Positions 7,034 to 12,981 of a stretch of 12,981 bases of DNA are shown piece by piece. Source of the stretch: Massilia sp. UBA2709 (GTDB lineage Bacteria; Pseudomonadota; Gammaproteobacteria; Burkholderiales; Burkholderiaceae_D); assembly GCA_002354135.1 (NCBI GenBank), contig DEKZ01000117.1, positions 1-12,981 on the forward strand, written 5' to 3'. The first letter of the stretch is position 1, and every line of letters starts with the position of its first letter. The position numbers and the translations under genes are program-made. The notes beneath the pieces are model-generated. The model saw only the letters and a list, made by a program, of their open reading frames with translations. It did no database searches and was not told where the DNA came from.

Positions 7034-8392
7034 TTATTTACCAGGATAGTACTCCGGCAGCATCAGCGTGACTTCCAGGCCGCCTTCCGGATGGTTGGCC
7101 AGGGTGATGCTGCCGCCGTGCTGCCCGGCGATGTTGCGGGCGATGGTCAGGCCCAGGCCGGTGCCGCCGGATTCGCGCGAGCGCGAGGTCTCGACACGGT
7201 AGAACGGATCGAACACGCGCGCCTGCTCGGCGGGCGGAATGCCGGGGCCGCTGTCGCGCACGCGAATGCGCGCCGCGCCGTTCACGCGGTCGACAGTCAC
7301 GCTCGCCTCGCGGCCGTACTTGACCGCGTTGTCGAGCAGGTTGCCCAGGCAGCGGCGCAGGTCGAGCGGACGGCCGAGGATAGCCATGCCGGAGCGGCCG
7401 TTGAGCGTGACCGGCTGGTTGGCGTCGGCGGCGTCGTCGCAGACCGAATCGAGCAGCGAATCGAGGTCGAGCATCTGCATGTTCTCGTTGGTGTCCATGC
7501 TGCGCGCCAGCTCCAGCCCCTCGCGCACCATGGCCTGCATCGCCGACAGGTCGCCGATCAGGCGCTCCTGCAGCTCGGTGTCGGCCACCTTTTCCAGGCG
7601 CAAGCGCATGCGCGTGAGCGGCGTCTGCAGGTCATGGGTGATGGCGGCCAGCATTTGCGTGCGCTGGAAGATGTACTGGCGGATGCGCGCCTGCATCGCA
7701 TTGAAGGCGGCGCTGGCCTGGCGGATCTCGCTGGCGCCGGTGAGGTCGAGCGGCGGGCGGTTGATGTCGTTGCCCAGCTCCTGGGCGGCCGTGGCCAGCT
7801 GCTTGAGCGGACGCGTGGTCATGCGCGCGACCAGGTAGGCCAGGAAGGCGATGCTGACAAAAAACAGGGCGATCACGGCGCGGTAATCGGTGTCGTCGTT
7901 CACGGCAGTGCGCGGAGGCAGCACCGACAGGCGCAGGTCTTCGCCGTCGCGCAGGCGCACGTTCAGGTATTCGCAGGCGCCGCGCCAGCGCGCCGACAGC
8001 AGGCCGTAGAGCTGGGGAATGCGCGGCGGGCTCTCGCAGGCCGGCGGGCGCGAATCGGCCGAGACGATCTGGTAGCCGGCGCCGAGGCGCTCGGCCAGGG
8101 TCTCGGCGAAGTCGCTGGCGCTTTTCGCCAGCGGACGCGGTTCGCCGACCTCGAGCAGCAGCCCGGGCCGGTTCGCCACCGCCAGGTAGGCCCGGCGCGC
8201 CGAGGCCGGCACGATCTCGGTGGCCATGATCAGTTGCTCGGCCCGCTCGATCAGGTTCTGGTCGCGCGCATGCTCGAGCACGCGCTGGCGCTCGTTGTCG
8301 GCCATCAGCTGGGTCAGCGCACCGGAAATCAGGATCCCGAGCAGCAAGGTGATGAAGACACGGCCCGTCATCGAGCCGAGGAATGCTTTCAC
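7034..8392 (-). CDS. Sensor histidine kinase, EnvZ-like class
   Basis: Membrane sensor kinase of 452 residues, partner of the regulator encoded just upstream. Helix 1 is at about 10-29, the periplasmic sensing region at about 30-169, helix 2 at about 171-190, then a HAMP linker (RPLKQLATAAQELG). The phosphorylated residue is His253 in ITHDLQTPLTRMRLRLE, the H-box form typical of EnvZ relatives. The ATP site has the N box (Asn351 and Asn355 in GNLLDNAVKYG), G1 (RDSGPGIP, about 379-386), F box (VFDPFYR) and G2 (GGTGLGLTIA, about 409-418), all complete. The start is GTG at 8390-8392, overlapping the regulator's TGA (bases 8389-8392), with GGAG eight bases upstream; the next Met is residue 8. The periplasmic part contains only two cysteines, 119 and 140. 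The signal sensed is unknown; the neighbours suggest envelope damage or toxic compounds. Confidence 0.95.
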   Translation of the reverse strand: MKAFLGSMTGRVFITLLLGILISGALTQLMADNERQRVLEHARDQNLIERAEQLIMATEIVPASARRAYLAVANRPGLLLEVGEPRPLAKSASDFAETLAERLGAGYQIVSADSRPPACESPPRIPQLYGLLSARWRGACEYLNVRLRDGEDLRLSVLPPRTAVNDDTDYRAVIALFFVSIAFLAYLVARMTTRPLKQLATAAQELGNDINRPPLDLTGASEIRQASAAFNAMQARIRQYIFQRTQMLAAITHDLQTPLTRMRLRLEKVADTELQERLIGDLSAMQAMVREGLELARSMDTNENMQMLDLDSLLDSVCDDAADANQPVTLNGRSGMAILGRPLDLRRCLGNLLDNAVKYGREASVTVDRVNGAARIRVRDSGPGIPPAEQARVFDPFYRVETSRSRESGGTGLGLTIARNIAGQHGGSITLANHPEGGLEVTLMLPEYYPGK

Positions 8393-9117
8393 GCAGTCGG
8401 CTCCACGGTCACCTGGCCGGCCAGCACGTAGCCGCCGTTACGCACGGTCTTGATGATCTGGGGCATGCGCGCGTCCTCGCCCAGCTTCTGGCGCAGGCGG
8501 CTGATCTGGATGTCGATCGAGCGGTCGAAGGGGTCGGCGTCGCGGCCCTGGGTCAGGTTGAGCAGCTGGTCGCGGTTCAGCACGCGGTTCGGGTGTTCGA
8601 GGAACACGCGCAGCAGGCGGAACTCGGCGCCGGAGAGCATGATGACGATGCCGTCCGGATTGACCAGGTGGCGCGCGGTGAGGTCGAGCGTCCAGCCCGA
8701 GAAGCGCATCTGCTGCACGTTCTCGGCCGGCGCATTCGACGGCATGGCGTGCGAGCGGCGCAGCACGCTGCGGATGCGCGCCAGCAGTTCGCGCGGCTCG
8801 AAGGGTTTCGGCAGGTAGTCGTCGGCGCCCATTTCGAGGCCGAGGATGCGGTCGAGCGGCTCGTTGCGGGCGGTCAGCATGATGACCGGCAGGGTCGAGG
8901 TGGCGCGCAGTTTGCGGCACAGGGTCAGGCCGTCGTCGCCGGGCAGGTTCAGGTCGAGCACGATGAGGTCGGGGCGCGACTCGTCGAGGATCTTCCACAT
9001 CGCGCTGCCGTCGCCAGCGGCCAGCGCACGGTAGCCGTTCGACTCGAGGTAATCGGCCAGCAGCTGGCGGATGTCGCGGTCGTCGTCGACGATGAGAATG
9101 GTAGAGGGATTATCCAT
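8389..9117 (-). CDS. OmpR-family response regulator
   Basis: Cytoplasmic DNA-binding regulator, 242 residues. The receiver domain (5-120) has the acidic cluster Asp11-13, phospho-acceptor Asp55 in LIVLDLNLPG, Thr82 in MLTAR and Lys104 in YLPKPFEPRE. The winged-helix domain (about 138-235) contains LSGAEFRLLRVFLEHP and RDQLLNLTQGR followed by RSIDIQISRLRQKL, close to the wording of OmpR itself, and ends with TVRNGGYVLAG. It is the first gene of its unit and runs directly into the kinase gene. The ATG at 9115-9117 has AAGGA about 11 bases upstream, slightly long. The most likely targets are the repeat array ahead of the efflux genes and the divergent region shared with the spy-like gene, but neither is shown. 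It should not be called BaeR or OmpR without phylogeny. Confidence 0.96.
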   Translation of the reverse strand: MDNPSTILIVDDDRDIRQLLADYLESNGYRALAAGDGSAMWKILDESRPDLIVLDLNLPGDDGLTLCRKLRATSTLPVIMLTARNEPLDRILGLEMGADDYLPKPFEPRELLARIRSVLRRSHAMPSNAPAENVQQMRFSGWTLDLTARHLVNPDGIVIMLSGAEFRLLRVFLEHPNRVLNRDQLLNLTQGRDADPFDRSIDIQISRLRQKLGEDARMPQIIKTVRNGGYVLAGQVTVEPTA

Positions 9118-9317
9118 AGCCGCAATTATCCTTACTTAAAAGGACCATGAACAGCGCATTTGTATCGGTATGTATATGAATTCGCAGAGGAAACATATTG
9201 ATACAAAGTGCGGGACAGGGGACACGCTGGGGTTACAGTTTTTGGCGATGATAGGTCCTGTGCAGAGAGCAGTTCACGCACACAACCGACTGACTCACAC
9301 ACCCAAAAGGACATCAC
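9118..9317. promoter_or_regulatory. Divergent control region between the response regulator and the spy-like gene
   Basis: These 200 bases lie between two divergent starts, so they must hold promoters for both directions. An inverted repeat, TTTGTATC (9159-9166) and GATACAAA (9200-9207), flanks an AT-rich core with a second pair, ATATG (9174-9178) and CATAT (9194-9198). The spy-like start has AAAAGGA seven bases upstream. I could not identify a convincing -35/-10 pair for either direction, and the TTGAA-type 12-bp repeat of the efflux promoter is not repeated here. Confidence 0.55.
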
Positions 9318-9854
9318 ATGAACACCCTGAGCAAGAACCTCCTGGTCGCTTTCGCCGCCCTCGGCATCGCCGGCGGCGCCGTCGCCCAGACCGCCACCAA
9401 CCCGGCGCCGGAAGGCCGCCACGGCCACGCCGTCAGCGCAGAACAACGCGCCGCGCACAAGGCCGAGCGCCAGGCGAAACGCGCGGAACACCGTGCGCAG
9501 CGCGAAGCCAAGCTGCGCGCCGAGCTGAAGCTGACGGCCCAGCAGGAACCGGCGTTCGCCGCCTTCCTCGCCGCCGGCAAGCCGGCCCAGCGCCCGGCGG
9601 TACGCGACGCCGGCGAGCGCGCGAAGTTCGCTGCCCTGCCCGCCCCGCAGCGCATGGAACGCATGATCGAACGCCAGAAGCAGCGCACCGCACGCATGGA
9701 AGCGCGCCTGGCCGCCCTGAACAACTTCTACGCCGTGCTCACGCCCGAGCAGAAGAAGGTGTTCGACAGCCAGGCCATGCGCGGCGGCTTCGGCGGCAAG
9801 CACCGCGGTCACGGCGGCCACCACGGCCAGCGCGGCGCGGCGCTGCAGAGCTGA
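9318..9854 (+). CDS. Spy/CpxP-like periplasmic protein with LTxxQ motifs
   Basis: Small periplasmic protein of 178 residues. Residues 1-23 are a Sec signal peptide (cleavage probably after AVA at 23). The mature part is very basic and helical, rich in Ala, Arg, Gln and Glu, with the two family motifs LTAQQ at 72-76 and LTPEQ at 141-145. In E. coli, Spy is an ATP-independent chaperone controlled by BaeR and CpxR, and CpxP restrains the CpxA sensor; either role could apply here. The C-terminus (about 157-172) is rich in Gly and His (KHRGHGGHHG). It is transcribed away from the response regulator, as cpxP is from cpxRA, and is a single-gene unit ended by the terminator at 9879. The start is supported by AAAAGGA and by the signal peptide. 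The family call is good; the exact role is inferred. Confidence 0.87.
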   Translation: MNTLSKNLLVAFAALGIAGGAVAQTATNPAPEGRHGHAVSAEQRAAHKAERQAKRAEHRAQREAKLRAELKLTAQQEPAFAAFLAAGKPAQRPAVRDAGERAKFAALPAPQRMERMIERQKQRTARMEARLAALNNFYAVLTPEQKKVFDSQAMRGGFGGKHRGHGGHHGQRGAALQS

Positions 9855-9878
9855 ACGGTTCAGCTTTCAGTTGAATGC

Positions 9879-9905
9879 AAAAGGGATGCCTCGGCATCCC
9901 TTTTT
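9879..9905 (+). terminator. Rho-independent terminator of the spy-like gene
   Basis: AAAAGGGATGC (9879-9889) pairs perfectly with GCATCCCTTTT (9894-9904) across the loop CTCG, followed by a run of T ending at 9905. It lies 25 bases past the stop. Read from the other strand it also ends in TTTT, so it may serve the convergent lipoprotein gene that stops at 9958. Confidence 0.92.
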
Positions 9906-9957
9906 ATACGGCTCCCGTTGGCGTCCGGTTTTCGGGCGCGGCGCGAATGCGGCTTGG

Positions 9958-10572
9958 TTATTGCCTGGCCATCCAGCCTTTTTCTGTCTTCATAAAATTC
10001 GCCCAGACCGTGCGAGCGACCTTGTCACCCGTGGTGGCGCTGTCCTTGAATCCCAGTTTCTCCAGTTCGGACCAGGCGTAGATGTAGGCGTAGCGGCGTG
10101 CAGTCACGGTATCGGTGTCGCCTTCCTCGTTCCAGTAATTCATACAGGCCTTGCAGCGCGACAGGAAGGCGTCGCGTCGCGATGGGAAGGATTCTTGCGC
10201 GCTGATCCATTCCGATGCCGTCGACGACATTGCCATGCTGGTTTGCAGCGCGTTCATTCCCATGAAACCGGGATTTTTTTTGCTTTCACTGACTTCGTTA
10301 AAGATTTCATGCGCGAGAGCGAGCGTGGCTTCCGGCAAAGGTTTGTTCAGGGACAGATCGTAAGAGTAGCGCACCGAATACGTATTGAACTGGCTCGTGT
10401 TCTCCCAACCGTTCTCCTTCTTGAAGTTCACGACCGACATTTCTGGCATCGCGTCGCGCTGGGCGATGGGAAGGATTGTCGCCGAAGTCAAACGGTCGCT
10501 TGGGGTCTTTTCGTCGCAGCCGGCCATTAATAATGACGCGCACACGAGAATAAAAGGAAGGCTGGGTTTCAT
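9958..10572 (-). CDS. Uncharacterised lipoprotein with a CxxC motif
   Basis: I do not recognise this 204-residue protein. It has a lipoprotein signal: hydrophobic residues 5-18 ending in LLMAG and Cys19, with Asp20 at position +2 (an inner-membrane retention signal in enterobacteria, uncertain here). The remainder is hydrophilic, with a Cys140-Lys-Ala-Cys143 pair in a charged and aromatic C-terminal half (RRYAYIYAWSELEKLG). Its ATG lies nine bases past the stop of the upstream gene and has no clear ribosome site, so translational coupling is likely. A run of eight A on the coding strand (10274-10281) encodes Lys-Lys near residue 98, a possible slippage point. Base composition is clearly lower in G+C than the efflux genes. 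It converges on the spy-like gene, sharing its terminator region. Confidence 0.75.
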   Translation of the reverse strand: MKPSLPFILVCASLLMAGCDEKTPSDRLTSATILPIAQRDAMPEMSVVNFKKENGWENTSQFNTYSVRYSYDLSLNKPLPEATLALAHEIFNEVSESKKNPGFMGMNALQTSMAMSSTASEWISAQESFPSRRDAFLSRCKACMNYWNEEGDTDTVTARRYAYIYAWSELEKLGFKDSATTGDKVARTVWANFMKTEKGWMARQ

Positions 10573-10581
10573 AAGGCTGGC

Positions 10582-11445
10582 TTAAAACATGATGGTGTCA
10601 ATAAAGTGCATTTCAGCCAGAGGCGCGATTTCGCCCGGGGCGATGCCGTCGATGGCAGGCATCAGGCTTGCATGTGCCTCGGTGGCGGGCTCGATGCGGG
10701 AACGGACGTCGTCGGCGCCCATCAGGCCAGTGATGGTAGCGTTGGCTGCACTCACGGAACCCCGGAACCCGGTACTGGCGTTATTCGAGCTTGACAAGTA
10801 GGTCGGCTTCGCACCGACGCCGAGCGTGAGCGCGAGTTCGCACCCCATGCGCGCCCCGATGTCGCGGGCCAGCTCATGTGCTCGCGCACCGGAGCTACCC
10901 ACCAGGGATCGCTTGCCGAGCGAAACCAGTTTACCTTCGAGCAGGAATGAAACGCCAAACGTGTCGGCGCCATACGGCAGTGAGCGCAGGTAGAAAGGAC
11001 GTGCCTTGAACCAGCGAACCTGCACGATCATCTCGCCGCGCTCCTTGAAGAACTTGCCGTCGCCACGGTAGCCCCGCGTGAATTCGGCAACGGCGCGTTC
11101 GTATTCCTTGCCTTCGCAACCTTCAGGACAGGGCAGCACCTTGATTCTGGGCATATAGCCGGCGAAAGCCGACACCTTGTCTGGCGTCTTGCCTGAGCTT
11201 GACATGCCGCCAAGCAGATCTTCATTCACGATCTCCGGCATGTTGTCGCTTGGACGAAACAGCGCAGGCTGGGCCGTTCCTTTTGCAAGAAATGCGCGCT
11301 TGAGTGGATGCTGCTCGGTCGTTACACCCTCGGGAAGGTCGCGCACCTGTATTACCTCAGCGCCAAGACCTTGTTGTTCAGGCTCCGCTTGAGCAACGGC
11401 CATTGCCGCCATTGCCACCAGCAGGCCCGTAATATACCGTTGCAT
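10582..11445 (-). CDS. Uncharacterised secreted protein
   Basis: I do not recognise this 287-residue protein. Residues 1-20 are a Sec signal peptide (cleavage probably after AVAQA), so it is periplasmic or secreted. No membrane helix follows. Cys106 and Cys110 form a close pair (PCPEGC) and Cys202 stands alone. The C-terminal third is rich in Ser, Asn and Ala, and the protein ends in an aromatic residue (IMF), a feature of some outer-membrane proteins that is too weak here to conclude from. GGAG lies nine bases before the ATG at 11443-11445. It is the first gene of a pair with the lipoprotein, nine bases apart, so both probably serve one process. Its G+C content looks intermediate. No catalytic motif is apparent. 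Confidence 0.75.
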   Translation of the reverse strand: MQRYITGLLVAMAAMAVAQAEPEQQGLGAEVIQVRDLPEGVTTEQHPLKRAFLAKGTAQPALFRPSDNMPEIVNEDLLGGMSSSGKTPDKVSAFAGYMPRIKVLPCPEGCEGKEYERAVAEFTRGYRGDGKFFKERGEMIVQVRWFKARPFYLRSLPYGADTFGVSFLLEGKLVSLGKRSLVGSSGARAHELARDIGARMGCELALTLGVGAKPTYLSSSNNASTGFRGSVSAANATITGLMGADDVRSRIEPATEAHASLMPAIDGIAPGEIAPLAEMHFIDTIMF

Positions 11446-11546
11446 CCGAGCTCACTCCACAAACACCGATCGACGGCCAACGGCCGGCCACATAGGCGCC
11501 GGAAGTGGGCGCTCGCATGCGTGCTCAGGCATTGTAATCAATGGCC

Positions 11547-11568
11547 ATAATTTCCATCAGGAAATTAT
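11547..11568. repeat. AT-rich perfect palindrome upstream of the secreted-protein gene
   Basis: ATAATTTCC (11547-11555) and GGAAATTAT (11560-11568) are perfect 9-bp arms around ATCA. It lies between the dsbD stop and the secreted-protein start. No T-run follows on the minus strand, so a terminator is unlikely; an operator is more plausible. A possible -10 box TACAAT (11536-11531, minus strand) lies just downstream, but its -35 partner is weak. Confidence 0.5.
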
Positions 11569-11608
11569 AATTAACTATATGTCAATCTCGCCTGCTTGAC
11601 GTATGCTC

Positions 11609-12981
11609 TCAGTCCAGTCTTTGCAGGGAGCGCAAGAACTTGTCAGCGTTCTGGTAGCCAATCACGCGGCTATCGGGAATTTCAGCACCCCGGCTATCAA
11701 AGAAGATGATTCCCGGCGGCCCGAACAGTCCGAAGCGCTTCAGCATCGCCTTGTCGGCAGCATCGTTGGCCGTCACGTCCACCTGCAGCAGGACGGTATT
11801 CGCCAGCTTGGCCTGCACCTGCGGATCGACGAAGGTCAGCTTTTCCATCTCCTTGCAGGAGACGCACCAGTCGGCATAGAAGTCGAGCATGGCGGTCTTT
11901 CCGCCGAGTGCGGCGAGCGCCGCATCGAGCTCGTCCACGGTCTTGACGCGCTTGAATGCGAGATGCTGCTTCTGCGTGCCGGTCAGGTGGGCCAGCGGCG
12001 CGAGCGGGTCGCGGCCGCCGCTGGCCACGCCCACCAGTTGCATGGCGCCCAGGATGCCGAAGGCGGCGCCAAGGGCCAGCGCAGCCCAGTGCCCGCGCCG
12101 GCGCAGCAGCCAGGCGCCGTAGCCGAGCAGGAGCGCCGCCCACAGGATCATCTGTACGGCCGGCGGCAGCACCGGCGACACCAGCCACAAGGCCATGCCC
12201 AGCATCAGCACGCCGAAGAAGCACTTCACGGATTCCATCCAGGCGCCCGCGCGCGGCAGCAGCGAGCCGGCCGAGACGCCGACCAGCAGCAGCGGAATGC
12301 TCATGCCCAGGGCCATCGAGAACAGCGCCGCGCCGCCGATCAGCACGTCGCGCGTCTGGCTGATGTAGACCAGGGCGCCCGCCAGGGGCGCGGCCACGCA
12401 GGGACCGACGATCAGGGCCGAGATCGCGCCCATGGCAAACACGCCGGCCAGCTTGCCGGAGGCCTGGCGGCCGGACACGCCGGCCAGTTTCGTCTGCATC
12501 CCCGCCGGCACCTGCAGTTCATAAAAGCCGAACATCGACATCGCCATCGCGACGATCAGGATCGCGAACGCGCCGAGCACCCAGGGGTTCTGCAGCGCGG
12601 CGGCCAGGCCTTCGCCGATCAGGCCGGCCGCCACGCCGAGCAGCGTGTAGACGATGGCCATGCCGAGCGAATAAGTCAGCGACAGGATGAAGCCGCGCGA
12701 ACGGCGCACCTTGCCGCCCTCGCCGACGATGATCGAGGACAGGATAGGCACCATGGGCAGCACGCAGGGCGTGAAAGCCAGGCCCAGGCCGAGCAGGACG
12801 AACGCCGGCACGATGGCGAGCAGCCGGCCGCCGTGCAGGATCGCGTTGATGCCGGAAAGCTCGGAAGGTTTATCGGTGATTGCGGCCGGGGCGGCGCCGA
12901 CAGCGCTCGGTGCGACGCGCACAGCTTCGTCCGGCGCCACCGTGGCCGGCGGCTGCGTGGCGGCGTCACCCTGTCCTGCGG
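11609..12981 (-). CDS. dsbD: Thiol:disulfide interchange protein DsbD (5' end outside window)
   Basis: Inner-membrane protein that passes electrons from cytoplasmic thioredoxin to periplasmic partners such as DsbC and cytochrome c maturation thioredoxins. The visible 456 residues cover the end of the N-terminal linker, the membrane domain and the C-terminal thioredoxin-like domain; the N-terminal periplasmic domain lies beyond the right edge. Numbering from the internal GTG at 12938-12940, the membrane cysteines are Cys59 (AFTPCVLPMVP) and Cys181 (IVGPCVAAPL), matching the two redox cysteines of E. coli DsbD. The C-terminal site is Cys359-Val-Ser-Cys362 in YADWCVSCKEME. About eight hydrophobic helices lie between residues 40 and 305. 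The frame stays open upstream of that GTG to the edge, so the GTG is unlikely to be the real start. A ScsB-type relative is an alternative, but the domain order and motifs fit DsbD well. Confidence 0.95.
   Translation of the reverse strand, partial: AGQGDAATQPPATVAPDEAVRVAPSAVGAAPAAITDKPSELSGINAILHGGRLLAIVPAFVLLGLGLAFTPCVLPMVPILSSIIVGEGGKVRRSRGFILSLTYSLGMAIVYTLLGVAAGLIGEGLAAALQNPWVLGAFAILIVAMAMSMFGFYELQVPAGMQTKLAGVSGRQASGKLAGVFAMGAISALIVGPCVAAPLAGALVYISQTRDVLIGGAALFSMALGMSIPLLLVGVSAGSLLPRAGAWMESVKCFFGVLMLGMALWLVSPVLPPAVQMILWAALLLGYGAWLLRRRGHWAALALGAAFGILGAMQLVGVASGGRDPLAPLAHLTGTQKQHLAFKRVKTVDELDAALAALGGKTAMLDFYADWCVSCKEMEKLTFVDPQVQAKLANTVLLQVDVTANDAADKAMLKRFGLFGPPGIIFFDSRGAEIPDSRVIGYQNADKFLRSLQRLD

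Noticed and set aside
7013..8431. An open frame of 472 codons on the plus strand opposite the kinase
   Set aside because: Same shadow composition; the minus strand encodes a complete kinase with every expected motif.
9118..9317. A CpxR box (GTAAA-N5-GTAAA type) in the divergent region
   Set aside because: Only a single GTAAG is present on the minus strand near the regulator start; there is no second half at the right spacing.
9132..9824. A minus-strand frame of 230 codons opposite the spy-like gene
   Set aside because: It is Ala/Gly/Leu-rich without motifs and runs into the divergent control region; the plus-strand frame has a signal peptide, LTxxQ motifs, a ribosome site and a terminator.

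Overview
The window is high-GC bacterial DNA. Hand counts give 39/60 G+C at 4501-4560 inside the transporter gene, against 25/60 at 10261-10320. The protein content is Gram-negative: an RND pump with its periplasmic adaptor, an OmpR/EnvZ-type two-component system, a Spy/CpxP-like periplasmic protein and DsbD. The sequence style suggests a betaproteobacterium, perhaps Oxalobacteraceae (Massilia-like). That placement is inference from general familiarity, not a search. Nearly all genes are on the minus strand, so transcription runs mainly from high to low coordinates. No gap between genes exceeds 300 bases. I saw no tRNA, rRNA, CRISPR array, insertion sequence or phage gene.

Layout: (1) 1-1287, a Tat-exported tyrosinase-family copper oxidase, cut by the left window edge. 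(2) 1288-1520, an intergenic region with three inverted repeats in a row. (3) 1521-2432, a TonB-like, proline-rich single-pass membrane protein with an N-terminal CxxC motif. (4) 2433-2578, a short gap in which I found no convincing terminator or promoter. (5) 2579-9117, two adjoining transcription units: response regulator then histidine kinase (stop/start overlap), a 112-base gap with a promoter and a three-copy 12-bp direct repeat, then adaptor then RND permease (stop/start overlap). (6) 9318-9854, a Spy/CpxP-like protein transcribed divergently from the response regulator and closed by a strong terminator at 9879-9905. (7) 9958-11445, two unrecognised exported proteins (a lipoprotein and a secreted protein) in a tandem pair of lower G+C. 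(8) 11609-12981, dsbD, missing its 5' end beyond the right edge.

The central block is best read as one envelope-stress module. A membrane sensor and OmpR-like regulator sit beside an efflux pump and a periplasmic chaperone-like protein. This brings together at one locus the kinds of parts that E. coli has as baeSR, mdtABC and spy, and the divergent spy-like gene resembles the cpxRA/cpxP arrangement. The 12-bp repeat overlapping the predicted pump promoter is the most likely binding site for the regulator. DsbD at the right edge supplies reductant to periplasmic thiols. The two exported proteins beside it each carry a close cysteine pair and are the least explained genes here.
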